A DNA stretch of 11,344 bases from Paenibacillus sp. GTDB lineage: Bacteria > Bacillota > Bacilli > Paenibacillales > Paenibacillaceae. The DNA lies in the NCBI GenBank assembly GCA_029256665.1, contig JAQSXN010000061.1, positions 1 to 11,344 on the forward strand, in the 5' to 3' direction. The notes under the pieces were generated by a model. It was given only the letters and a program-made list of their open reading frames with translations, was not told the origin of the DNA and did not search any database. This document shows, piece after piece, positions 1 to 6,584 of the stretch. The translations under genes were made by a program, and so were the position numbers. Numbering within the stretch: position 1 is the first letter of the stretch; every line of letters starts with the position of its first letter.

Positions 1-1335
1 CGGCAAATCCGTTTTGTCATTGTCTTGCAAGACTTTGTCGAAGACCGGAACGTCTCTCGCCAACGAATCCTGGAAGTCCAATTGCAAGTTCAGCGGGTAG
101 TTCAGCCAACCTACGCCAATGCCTTTGTAAAGCTCTTGGGCGGCGGGATCGATCAAGCGGATGCCTTCGTATTCCACATTCAATATTTTTAGAACGGCTT
201 CCGGATTTTTGGCCTGCTTCTTCACGACGAGGAACGAGCCGGAAGGAACGGACGGCACGATGTTCCGGTTGCCCTCGCCATCGAGCGGCACCGCCAGCGG
301 CACCCAGTCCGCCTCCGGATTCGCTTTGACCGCGTCGGACATTGCCCAGCCGGCGAACCACGGCGCGAACAGAACGCCCGCGCGGCCGCTCGATACGAGA
401 CCGGCGTTGTCTTCCCACTTCCGCGTCAGAAACTCCTTGTCGATCAGCCCCGCGGCATACATGTCCCGCAATACGCCGAGCGCCTGTTTCGTCTCCGGCG
501 TGGTCGAGCCGTATACGACATTGCCGCCCTCGTCCTTGAACCAGTTCTTCGGATAGGAATGATGCACGTTGAAGATCGGATCGAAGGTGAAGAATCCGCC
601 GTCGCCGACGACCGAGGTGTCGCCCAGCAATCCGATGGTATCCGGCTTGCCGTTGCCGTCCGGATCCTTCTCGACGAAAGCTTGAATGATCGTTTTCACG
701 TCATCCATCGTCTTCGGCAGCTCTAGGCTCAATTTCTGAAGCCAGTCTTGGCGAAGCCACAGCAATTGGAAATTGCCGTCGATGTTCGTATTGGGCAGCG
801 CGTACAGCTTGCCGTCGATTCTTCCGGTATTCAGCACGCGATCGTCCGTATACGAGTCGTAATATTCCTTGATCAAAGGCGACGCGTATTGGTCGTAAAC
901 GTCCGTCAGATCCGCCAGCATATCCGCTTTGGCCATCCTTTGGAACTGCTGCTCGTCGACGATCATGACGTCGGGGATGCTGTTGCTTGCGATTGCCAGC
1001 GTCACCTTCTGATTGTAGGCGTCCAGATCCTCGACCGAGAAATCGTATTTGATCTTGACGTTGAGACGGTCCTCCACGTATTTCAAATACTGGTTGTTCT
1101 CCAACGTGTCTCCCGCTGGCAGGTTGTTGCCGGATACGCCTTGGCGTCCGAGCGTGATCGTTACGGTATCGTCGTACTTGCCGAACGGACCGTCTTCGGC
1201 GGAGCCCGCGTTCGAATCTGCTGGCTTCTGCGTAGCGCTCGGCTCCTCCGTCGATCCGCCGTTCCCGTTACTGCACGCCGTCATGCCCAGCAGCAGCGTC
1301 GAGCAAAGCATTATGACCCATTTTTTTGTGTTCAT
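1..1335 (-). CDS. ABC transporter solute-binding lipoprotein (LplA/LipO-like), partial at left edge
   Basis: The reading frame is open from the ATG at 1335 to base 1, giving 445 residues with no stop, so the C-terminus lies outside the window. The N-terminus is a lipoprotein signal peptide: KK at residues 4-5, a hydrophobic stretch, then lipobox MTAC with the lipidated cysteine at residue 21. A Gly/Ser/Glu-rich linker follows, typical of surface-anchored binding proteins. Later the motif DPDGNGKPDTIGL resembles the calcium-binding-like loop common in the large family 1 solute-binding proteins of Paenibacillus. The protein is expected to sit on the outer face of the membrane and deliver a sugar or oligosaccharide to an ABC importer. 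No permease is in the window; in related loci permeases usually follow, which here would be to the left. A GGAGG ribosome binding site lies just upstream of the ATG. The substrate is unknown; the neighbouring enzymes suggest a mannose-containing glycan. Confidence 0.9.
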   Translation of the reverse strand, partial: MNTKKWVIMLCSTLLLGMTACSNGNGGSTEEPSATQKPADSNAGSAEDGPFGKYDDTVTITLGRQGVSGNNLPAGDTLENNQYLKYVEDRLNVKIKYDFSVEDLDAYNQKVTLAIASNSIPDVMIVDEQQFQRMAKADMLADLTDVYDQYASPLIKEYYDSYTDDRVLNTGRIDGKLYALPNTNIDGNFQLLWLRQDWLQKLSLELPKTMDDVKTIIQAFVEKDPDGNGKPDTIGLLGDTSVVGDGGFFTFDPIFNVHHSYPKNWFKDEGGNVVYGSTTPETKQALGVLRDMYAAGLIDKEFLTRKWEDNAGLVSSGRAGVLFAPWFAGWAMSDAVKANPEADWVPLAVPLDGEGNRNIVPSVPSGSFLVVKKQAKNPEAVLKILNVEYEGIRLIDPAAQELYKGIGVGWLNYPLNLQLDFQDSLARDVPVFDKVLQDNDKTDLP

Positions 1336-1372
1336 GCCCCATCCTCCAGTTAATGAACTTGTTTACCTCCTA

Positions 1373-1381
1373 ATCATATCA
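1373..1381 (-). promoter_or_regulatory. Candidate extended -10 promoter of the solute-binding protein gene
   Basis: On the minus strand TGATATGAT fits an extended -10 (TGn followed by TATGAT, 5 of 6 to TATAAT). No good -35 hexamer is found 16-18 bp upstream; that position is occupied by the cre-like site. The call is weak, because no terminator separates this gene from the response-regulator gene and read-through is possible. Confidence 0.35.
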
Positions 1382-1387
1382 GCGGGA

Positions 1388-1401
1388 TGTAAACGCCTTC
1401 T
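1388..1401. promoter_or_regulatory. Candidate cre site (CcpA catabolite control)
   Basis: TGTAAACGCCTTCT matches the Bacillus cre consensus TGWAANCGNTNWCA at all but two fixed positions. The half TGTAAACG is the strongest-conserved type of cre half. It lies about 55 bp upstream of the solute-binding protein start, in the -35 region of the candidate promoter, where bound CcpA would block transcription. This suits a sugar-uptake gene under glucose repression. Confidence 0.5.
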
Positions 1402-1432
1402 ATCACACATATTTATGATTTGAACAGAATTT

Positions 1433-2998
1433 TTACGATGTTGCTTCCCTATACTTCGCCGGGGTAACGCCGTAGTGCTGCCGAAAGGACTGAATGAAAT
1501 AGTTGGAGCTCCTATACCCTAGCATTTGGCAGATATCCACGATCTTGATGTTCGTATCCCTCAGAAGCTCGACGGCTTTGTCCATTCGGACCTGCGTAAT
1601 ATAGCGGATCAGACTTTGTCCGGTTTCTTTCTTGAAGAGGTAGCTCAAGTAGCTGGGCGTCAAATACACCTTCTGCGCGATGCCTTCCAGGGACAGATCC
1701 TGCTCGTAGTTTTCCTCGATCAGCTGCTTGATCTGCTCGATGATCTTGTTGGCGGATTCGGCTTTGGCCGAGGAGCCGGAGCTGGCTTCGACGATATCGA
1801 TGATGGCGAACATTAAGTCCTTCAAGTCGTGCAGCGAAGCGCACTTGGATATTTTGTCCAAATATTCGTTGACGGCGGACAACCGTTTCTTGTGCTCCTT
1901 ATCGAGAACCTTGGACATAATCTCCGAGCACAAAAATTTGGTGTACAGGGAGGAAAAATGCCCTTTCGTCTTCAGATAGGAAAACAACAGCTCGATCCCG
2001 TATTTGGCGCCCTGCACGTCGTTGTAATCGAGGCATTGGTGGAGTTTCTCCACGATCGCGTTTAACTCCCCTTCATTAAAGGGCTCTTCCGCGAACTGCT
2101 CCTCCGCAAACCGCTCTTCCGCGAATAAAATCGCCCGGTCATCCATAAAAAATTTGAATTCCTGCAACCGCTCGATCGTTGCGTAGGCTTCATGCACGCG
2201 ATCCCATCCGCTCGAGGCCGGACCGACAATCAGGCTCACCTGCTGCCCGTAGCGCTCTGCCGTGCCGAAGGCGATCGTTTCGGCAAGCGATCTGAGCGTT
2301 TCCCTGGACAGGGGTTCCTCGTTCCGGACGAACAAAAGGCTTTGATTTTCGTTCACGTTCAAATAATCGAACGCAAAAGACACGCTTTCCCCCAGCATCT
2401 TGAGAAAATCGTCGTTATGAATGTCGAAAAACGGATTCGGGCAATCCGCGAGCAGCAGATGGATGTATTCCGACGCTTCAGGGGCACCCGGTTCAAGGGA
2501 AGACGCGGGAAGCCTGCCGGCCCTCGTTCCGTAAATCGCGTCAAGCAGCATCTTCTCCCGCTCGTACGCGACTCCCCGCTCGTAGCCCTCGAGAAGTTCC
2601 TGCTCCCGGATTTTGCCCGCCTCCTTCTCCTCGCAAGCCTCGATCGCAAGGCGAATCGCATCGAGAAACTCCGGCACCTGAAGCGGCTTAAGCAAGTAAT
2701 TCGCGACATTCGTGCGGAGGGCTCGCCTGGCATATTCGAATTCGTTGAACGCGCTGTAAATGATAATTTCGATGTCGGGCTGCTCTTCCCTGATCTTTTC
2801 CGACAACTCCAGACCGTCCATAAACGGCATCTTGATATCCGTCAGCACGATATCCACCGGCTCGCTTCGGATGATCTCAAGCGCCTTCTCCCCGTTCTCG
2901 GCCGTCATGGTTTCCAATTCCTGCTTGCAATTCCGAATTAAATTCCGTATGCCTTCTCTTTCGATTCGTTCGTCGTCGACGATTAGAATGCGTCGCAT
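1433..2998 (-). CDS. YesN-like response regulator with AraC-type DNA-binding domain
   Basis: This 521-residue protein begins with a receiver domain (about 1-120): acidic pocket D8/D9, phosphoacceptor D54 in DIVLTDIKMPFMDG, switch residue S82 and K104 in LLKP. A long central region (about 130-410) resembles the linker domain of YesN-type regulators. The C-terminus (about 420-518) holds two helix-turn-helix motifs of the AraC family, ending in GYRSSNYFIQSFRQHYGVTP. Phosphorylated by a membrane histidine kinase of the YesM type, such proteins activate sugar-uptake and glycosidase genes. No kinase gene is in the window, so its partner is elsewhere or just outside. The start is the ATG at 2998 with GGAAGGAG placed 7 nt upstream. 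The gene lies between the GH38 gene and the solute-binding protein gene, which are its plausible targets. A 15-bp repeat lies in the linker coding region. Confidence 0.93.
   Translation of the reverse strand: MRRILIVDDERIEREGIRNLIRNCKQELETMTAENGEKALEIIRSEPVDIVLTDIKMPFMDGLELSEKIREEQPDIEIIIYSAFNEFEYARRALRTNVANYLLKPLQVPEFLDAIRLAIEACEEKEAGKIREQELLEGYERGVAYEREKMLLDAIYGTRAGRLPASSLEPGAPEASEYIHLLLADCPNPFFDIHNDDFLKMLGESVSFAFDYLNVNENQSLLFVRNEEPLSRETLRSLAETIAFGTAERYGQQVSLIVGPASSGWDRVHEAYATIERLQEFKFFMDDRAILFAEERFAEEQFAEEPFNEGELNAIVEKLHQCLDYNDVQGAKYGIELLFSYLKTKGHFSSLYTKFLCSEIMSKVLDKEHKKRLSAVNEYLDKISKCASLHDLKDLMFAIIDIVEASSGSSAKAESANKIIEQIKQLIEENYEQDLSLEGIAQKVYLTPSYLSYLFKKETGQSLIRYITQVRMDKAVELLRDTNIKIVDICQMLGYRSSNYFIQSFRQHYGVTPAKYREATS
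2083..2127. repeat. Three tandem 15-bp units inside the response-regulator gene
   Basis: Units start at 2083, 2098 and 2113 and read GCTCYTCCGCRAA followed by two variable bases. They are in frame and encode FAEER, FAEEQ and FAEEP on the minus strand, near residues 291-305 in the linker between receiver and DNA-binding domains. The first and third units agree at 13 of 15 bases, which suggests recent in-frame duplication. Confidence 0.85.
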
Positions 2999-3030
2999 CT
3001 GTGCGCTCCTTCCCGGTCTACATAAAGCAC

Positions 3031-3065
3031 AAAAAGGGCTTCTCTCGCCGAGAGATAGCGCCCTT
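3031..3065 (-). terminator. Rho-independent terminator after the GH38 gene
   Basis: Read on the minus strand, AAGGGC, a short internal loop, TCTCTC, loop GGC, GAGAGA and GCCCTT form a stem followed directly by TTTTT. It starts 16 bp past the GH38 stop codon. It ends 32 bp before the response-regulator ATG, so it also lies in the leader of that gene. Confidence 0.85.
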
Positions 3066-3080
3066 CTTATGCGAACCCGA

Positions 3081-3086
3081 ATTATA
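3081..3086 (-). promoter_or_regulatory. Possible -10 element upstream of the response-regulator terminator
   Basis: A perfect TATAAT on the minus strand overlaps the GH38 stop codon. No fitting -35 hexamer is seen at 16-18 bp. If active, its transcript would pass through the hairpin at 3031-3065 before reaching the response-regulator gene, which would make that hairpin an attenuator. Confidence 0.25.
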
Positions 3087-5529
3087 TGCTTCTAAATGAG
3101 ACCGTACCCGCGTTCACGCTATGGTTGGCGCGAACGGCGTTCTCGACCTTGCTCAGCCCCTCGCCCCATTGCAGCGTATAGCGGAACTCGTAGAATCCGC
3201 CCAACGTTGCCTTGAAGTTCGTTTCCCAATAGTTCGTCAGCACCCACGCGTACAAGGAAGAGGATTCGTCATCCTTCGCTTGCCCATGAACCCTTCGCTC
3301 TCCGAATTCCAACGGACCCGTCTGCATCAGCGGAGTATCCGGCGTAGCGATGGCCAGTCCAGAGGATGGTCCGACGACCGCGAGACCTTCCTGAATGCAG
3401 TAGAAGTCCGTCAACGTGCCAGGAATTTGATCAACCCCGGGCCGAACGGGCGCTCCCGCTTTTTCGAACCAGAGCTCGCCGCCGTCCTCCCGAACGAAAG
3501 GCAAGGACACATAAACGTTTTCCGGCTCCCAGACGCTGGTCTTGTGCATGCGAACGGATACGTCGGTTCTCGGCTGATTCTTGTACACCTTCAGGAACAG
3601 CGAGTAGTGGCTCATTCCTTCGACTTCGTAGAGCAGCTCCGCGATGGCGTATAGCGGGCCGTTCGTAATCGATTTGACGCCGGACAACGTGCCCGCGAAT
3701 CGCTGAACGTTCATCCCTTTGCGGTTTCTTCCCATAATTCTTCTGACGGTCATTTGGTCGCCATGATCGCCTTCCGTCACTTCGTAGACCGGCGTGAACG
3801 CTCCGTGCGCCTGATTCGGATCGATCAGTTCCTTGCCCGTCCGTTTGTCCACCCAGGAGACGATCCCCGCTCCCTTCTGCCAATCGATCCGCACGTAAGG
3901 CGATTCGATTCCGTTTTCCGTCATGATCACTTGGTCTTCGTTCTTCGCAAGCGGTAGGAAGTCCCGAATGTCATGGATGCGATCGGCGCCGATCAGGCGC
4001 GTGCTGCTGGTCGTTCGCGCCGCGGCTTGGGCCGATGCGCCCCGAATGACGTAGCGCTTCTCTTCCCTTGCTCCCAGCTTTGCCATAATGGCGATCTGAT
4101 AGCCTCTGCTCACCTTCTCCTGCTGATGAGGCACCGCTTCGCCGGTCTGTTCGTCCACCACTTCCATGCCGTTTCTAAAGTAATCGGCCTCCCATTGCTC
4201 TTCCAGATAGAAGAATGCCAAGTCCTCCACCTCGTAGTCGAAAGAATTGACGACCTTGTAAGTAAAATCGCGATTCGCCCTTAACAGCACGTCTCCGCGA
4301 TCCCTTAGCACTTTGTCGAGCGAACGCTGGACAAGCCGGCTCGCGTTCGCCGCATACGCCTCTTTTCTAACTCCTAACTCTTGCACCATGGGATGCCATG
4401 GCTCGGAGATCGAGGAATGATAGCCCCAAGTATGCTCGGCATACATGATCAATTGCTTGCCCGCTTCATCCATCTCTTCCGTTTTGACGCTTCGGTTATC
4501 GGGATCCAGCCGCTTGACGACGGACAGCGCCCGCTGCGCGTTGCGGAAAATTTGCGTATGCATGGCCGTGGAGGCCACGCCGTCGGACCACCAGTCCGGC
4601 CAATCGCCCCTGTATACCGGGATCTCGACGTCTTGTTGCTTGAGCATATCGAAGTAACGGTTCAGCGTGGTCATTTCGATCTCGATTTTGTCGCCGTGTT
4701 TGGCGTTCCACTCCTGGATGAAACTCATGACGCGACCGTTCGGAGCGGCGTTGTCGCGCAGCAGTCCCATGACGTTGACCAATGCGAAGTCATACGGATA
4801 GTTTTCCTTTTCCAATTGAGCCAAATACCGGGTGATTCTCGTCTCTGCGATCTTCCAGTGGTCTTCGGCGATCCCCCAGATCGGCGTTTCGTCCCGAACC
4901 GTGTAAGAGAGCGTGCCGTCGGGATTGATGCCGAGGTCGTTGCCCATCATATAATGCTCGCCGCTCCACACGAGCAAGCGATTGCCCTTCGGCGTCTCCC
5001 AGTAGAACGGGAACTGCTTGCGGCCGATCGCGAACATCCCGTGATGCGTATGAATGCAGCTTAGCAAATGCTCGATTCCCGCGTCCGCCATCGCTTGCGC
5101 GTATCCCCAGCTATAGCCGTTAATGTCCGCCGTCATCGCCGACCTGACCCGCAAGCCGAGCGGCTCGGCGAACTTCCCGGCTTTGGCGACCATCTCGGCG
5201 AGAAGCTCGTAGCCGATCAGCTCCGTCATGTTCAAATAGGTGCCCGACAGCTCGATATCGCCTCTGCGCAAGGCCTGTACGAAACGCTCTTTCTCGTCCT
5301 CGTCGGCTTCCTCCAGAAACTTCTCGACCGCCCAGAACGTTTCGCAAGTCCACTTAAAACCTTTCCACTCGGGATGCTCGGCGGTATGGGAAGCTTCGCA
5401 GATATCAATCGCCTGCCGGATAAAATCCACATGGTATTGCTCGATTTTTTCCTGTCTTTCCGTATATCCGATATCCGTGTGGGAATGGTGAACAACATAT
5501 ATTTTCCACTTTTTCGTTCCGTTTTGCAT
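3082..5529 (-). CDS. GH38-type alpha-mannosidase (cytoplasmic)
   Basis: This 815-residue protein has the layout of glycoside hydrolase family 38, zinc-dependent retaining alpha-mannosidases. Near the N-terminus HHSHTDIGYT supplies the zinc-binding H17 and D19 of the HxHxD-type motif. D135 in MTADINGYSW aligns with the nucleophile and third zinc ligand of the family. The stretch RGDWPDWWSDG (from residue 307) and the histidines H366/H371 in AEHTWGYHSS are candidates for further substrate and zinc contacts. The C-terminal half is the beta-rich region usual for the family. There is no signal peptide, so it should act inside the cell on imported oligosaccharides. The ATG at 5529 has AGGAG 9 nt upstream. 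Released mannose would feed the kinase and isomerase encoded upstream in the same direction. The exact linkage, and whether mannose is truly the sugar, cannot be told from sequence alone. Confidence 0.87.
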   Translation of the reverse strand: MQNGTKKWKIYVVHHSHTDIGYTERQEKIEQYHVDFIRQAIDICEASHTAEHPEWKGFKWTCETFWAVEKFLEEADEDEKERFVQALRRGDIELSGTYLNMTELIGYELLAEMVAKAGKFAEPLGLRVRSAMTADINGYSWGYAQAMADAGIEHLLSCIHTHHGMFAIGRKQFPFYWETPKGNRLLVWSGEHYMMGNDLGINPDGTLSYTVRDETPIWGIAEDHWKIAETRITRYLAQLEKENYPYDFALVNVMGLLRDNAAPNGRVMSFIQEWNAKHGDKIEIEMTTLNRYFDMLKQQDVEIPVYRGDWPDWWSDGVASTAMHTQIFRNAQRALSVVKRLDPDNRSVKTEEMDEAGKQLIMYAEHTWGYHSSISEPWHPMVQELGVRKEAYAANASRLVQRSLDKVLRDRGDVLLRANRDFTYKVVNSFDYEVEDLAFFYLEEQWEADYFRNGMEVVDEQTGEAVPHQQEKVSRGYQIAIMAKLGAREEKRYVIRGASAQAAARTTSSTRLIGADRIHDIRDFLPLAKNEDQVIMTENGIESPYVRIDWQKGAGIVSWVDKRTGKELIDPNQAHGAFTPVYEVTEGDHGDQMTVRRIMGRNRKGMNVQRFAGTLSGVKSITNGPLYAIAELLYEVEGMSHYSLFLKVYKNQPRTDVSVRMHKTSVWEPENVYVSLPFVREDGGELWFEKAGAPVRPGVDQIPGTLTDFYCIQEGLAVVGPSSGLAIATPDTPLMQTGPLEFGERRVHGQAKDDESSSLYAWVLTNYWETNFKATLGGFYEFRYTLQWGEGLSKVENAVRANHSVNAGTVSFRSI

Positions 5530-5573
5530 AAGCGCTCTCTCCTAACCAAGATAGTCTATCCTGCACTGCGATC

Positions 5574-5602
5574 AGTATAGCTCCGGCGGGATTCAATCGA
5601 AA
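5574..5602 (-). promoter_or_regulatory. Candidate promoter of the GH38 gene with weak -35
   Basis: On the minus strand TATACT (5574-5579) matches TATAAT at 5 of 6 positions; 17 bp upstream is TTTCGA (5597-5602), a poor -35 with 3 of 6 matches. A weak -35 next to an activator-type repeat is typical of AraC-activated promoters. A GATAGTCTATC palindrome at 5550-5560 lies in the presumed leader. Confidence 0.5.
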
Positions 5603-5604
5603 GG

Positions 5605-5637
5605 TCACATTTTTGCGATTCGTATCACATTTTTTCG
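5605..5637. promoter_or_regulatory. Direct-repeat activator site upstream of the GH38 promoter
   Basis: TCACATTTTTGCG (5605-5617) and TCACATTTTTTCG (5625-5637) agree at 12 of 13 bases and are offset by exactly 20 bp, about two helical turns. The near copy lies 2 bp upstream of the candidate -35. This is the usual geometry of AraC-family activator sites. The best candidate binder is the YesN-like regulator encoded downstream. The distal copy overlaps the end of the ROK gene. Confidence 0.55.
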
Positions 5638-6572
5638 TTATCCGCGCGGCCGGTCATAAACCCGTGCACGCCAAGCAGCGTGCTGGCCAATGTATCGCGG
5701 CTCACCGCAACCTCCGCTTGCGGCGCGGCTTGCGCGAGCGCGTTCCGAAAAGCCGGCGCGAACAGATGGGCGCTCTTGGAGATTTGGCCGCCAAGCACGA
5801 CAAGGTCTGGCCGGAACCGCAGCAGCGGCGGGAGCAGAATGCTCGCCATTCGGTTGCCGAAATGCTCGAACAAGCGAAGCGCCGCGTCGTTCCCGGCATC
5901 CGCAAGCGCGGCGAGATCCCGTACGTCCGCGTCGGCGCCATCGAAGCCGTACCGCGCGGCGAGCCGGAGCACGCCCCTCCGGGAGATAAAGTCGTCCGCG
6001 ATCCCGTCCTCGTACGGCACGGTGTACAGCCAGCCCTCGTCCGGAACATCGGCCCGTCTCTTCACCAGACGCCCGGATTCGAGGAAACACGAACCAAGCC
6101 CCGTTCCGATCGTCAGGCAGACCGCGCGATCCGCGCCTTCCGCGGCGCCGCCGGGACCCGCTTCGCCGAGACCGAACAGCGCCGCGTCGTTCTCGAACGC
6201 GATGCGGAAACGCGGCGCCAGCCGCCCGCCCGTACGTCCGTCCGCGCGCAACGCTTCCTCGAGCAGCTTTCCGACGGACAGTCCGTACAACGCGTCGAAC
6301 TTGCCTAGTCCCTTAATGCGGCTGATGCCCGCTTCGTAATCGAACGGTCCGGGAAACGCGATGCCGAGCCCGTCCGCGCAAGCATCCGTTCCCGATTTGT
6401 CGAGCACGTCCGCAAAGATCGCCGCGAACCGTTCCATCATCGGCCCTGCCGCCAACTCGGCCATCGAATCGTAATGACCGACGCTCTCGGCCACGACTTT
6501 CCCGTTCGCCACGGCTCCCGCCTTAATCTGCGTGCCTCCGACATCAAATGCGATCACTACTGAAGATTTCAT
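5625..6572 (-). CDS. ROK family sugar kinase (probable manno-/fructo-/glucokinase)
   Basis: This 315-residue protein has the ROK/actin-like ATPase fold. DVGGTQIKAG (10-19) is the phosphate-1 ATP motif. END at 127-129 contains the candidate catalytic base D129 within ENDAALFGLGE. IGTGLG (155-160) is the phosphate-2 motif. The CxCGxxGCxE zinc motif found in many ROK glucokinases is absent; instead DEGWLYTVPYEDG and ADDFISRRG follow, as in a zinc-free subgroup known from Bacillota. There is no N-terminal helix-turn-helix, so it is a kinase and not a repressor. It starts 12 nt after the stop of the isomerase gene, with GGAGG 8 nt before its ATG, so the two form one operon. In this setting it probably phosphorylates mannose at C6 for the isomerase, but specificity is inferred from neighbours only. 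Confidence 0.9.
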   Translation of the reverse strand: MKSSVVIAFDVGGTQIKAGAVANGKVVAESVGHYDSMAELAAGPMMERFAAIFADVLDKSGTDACADGLGIAFPGPFDYEAGISRIKGLGKFDALYGLSVGKLLEEALRADGRTGGRLAPRFRIAFENDAALFGLGEAGPGGAAEGADRAVCLTIGTGLGSCFLESGRLVKRRADVPDEGWLYTVPYEDGIADDFISRRGVLRLAARYGFDGADADVRDLAALADAGNDAALRLFEHFGNRMASILLPPLLRFRPDLVVLGGQISKSAHLFAPAFRNALAQAAPQAEVAVSRDTLASTLLGVHGFMTGRADNEKM

Positions 6573-6584
6573 GCGCGATGCCTC

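Noticed and set aside
748..1353. Plus-strand open frame of 201 codons opposite the solute-binding protein gene
   Set aside because: The minus strand encodes a full lipoprotein signal peptide and binding-protein motifs there; the plus frame is a shadow.
2192..2941. Plus-strand open frame of 249 codons opposite the response-regulator gene
   Set aside because: It lies fully inside the receiver and linker coding region on the other strand, and its product matches no family I know.
5530..5624. Terminator between the ROK and GH38 genes
   Set aside because: Only a short GATAGTCTATC palindrome without a T-tract is present, so no intrinsic terminator can be called.
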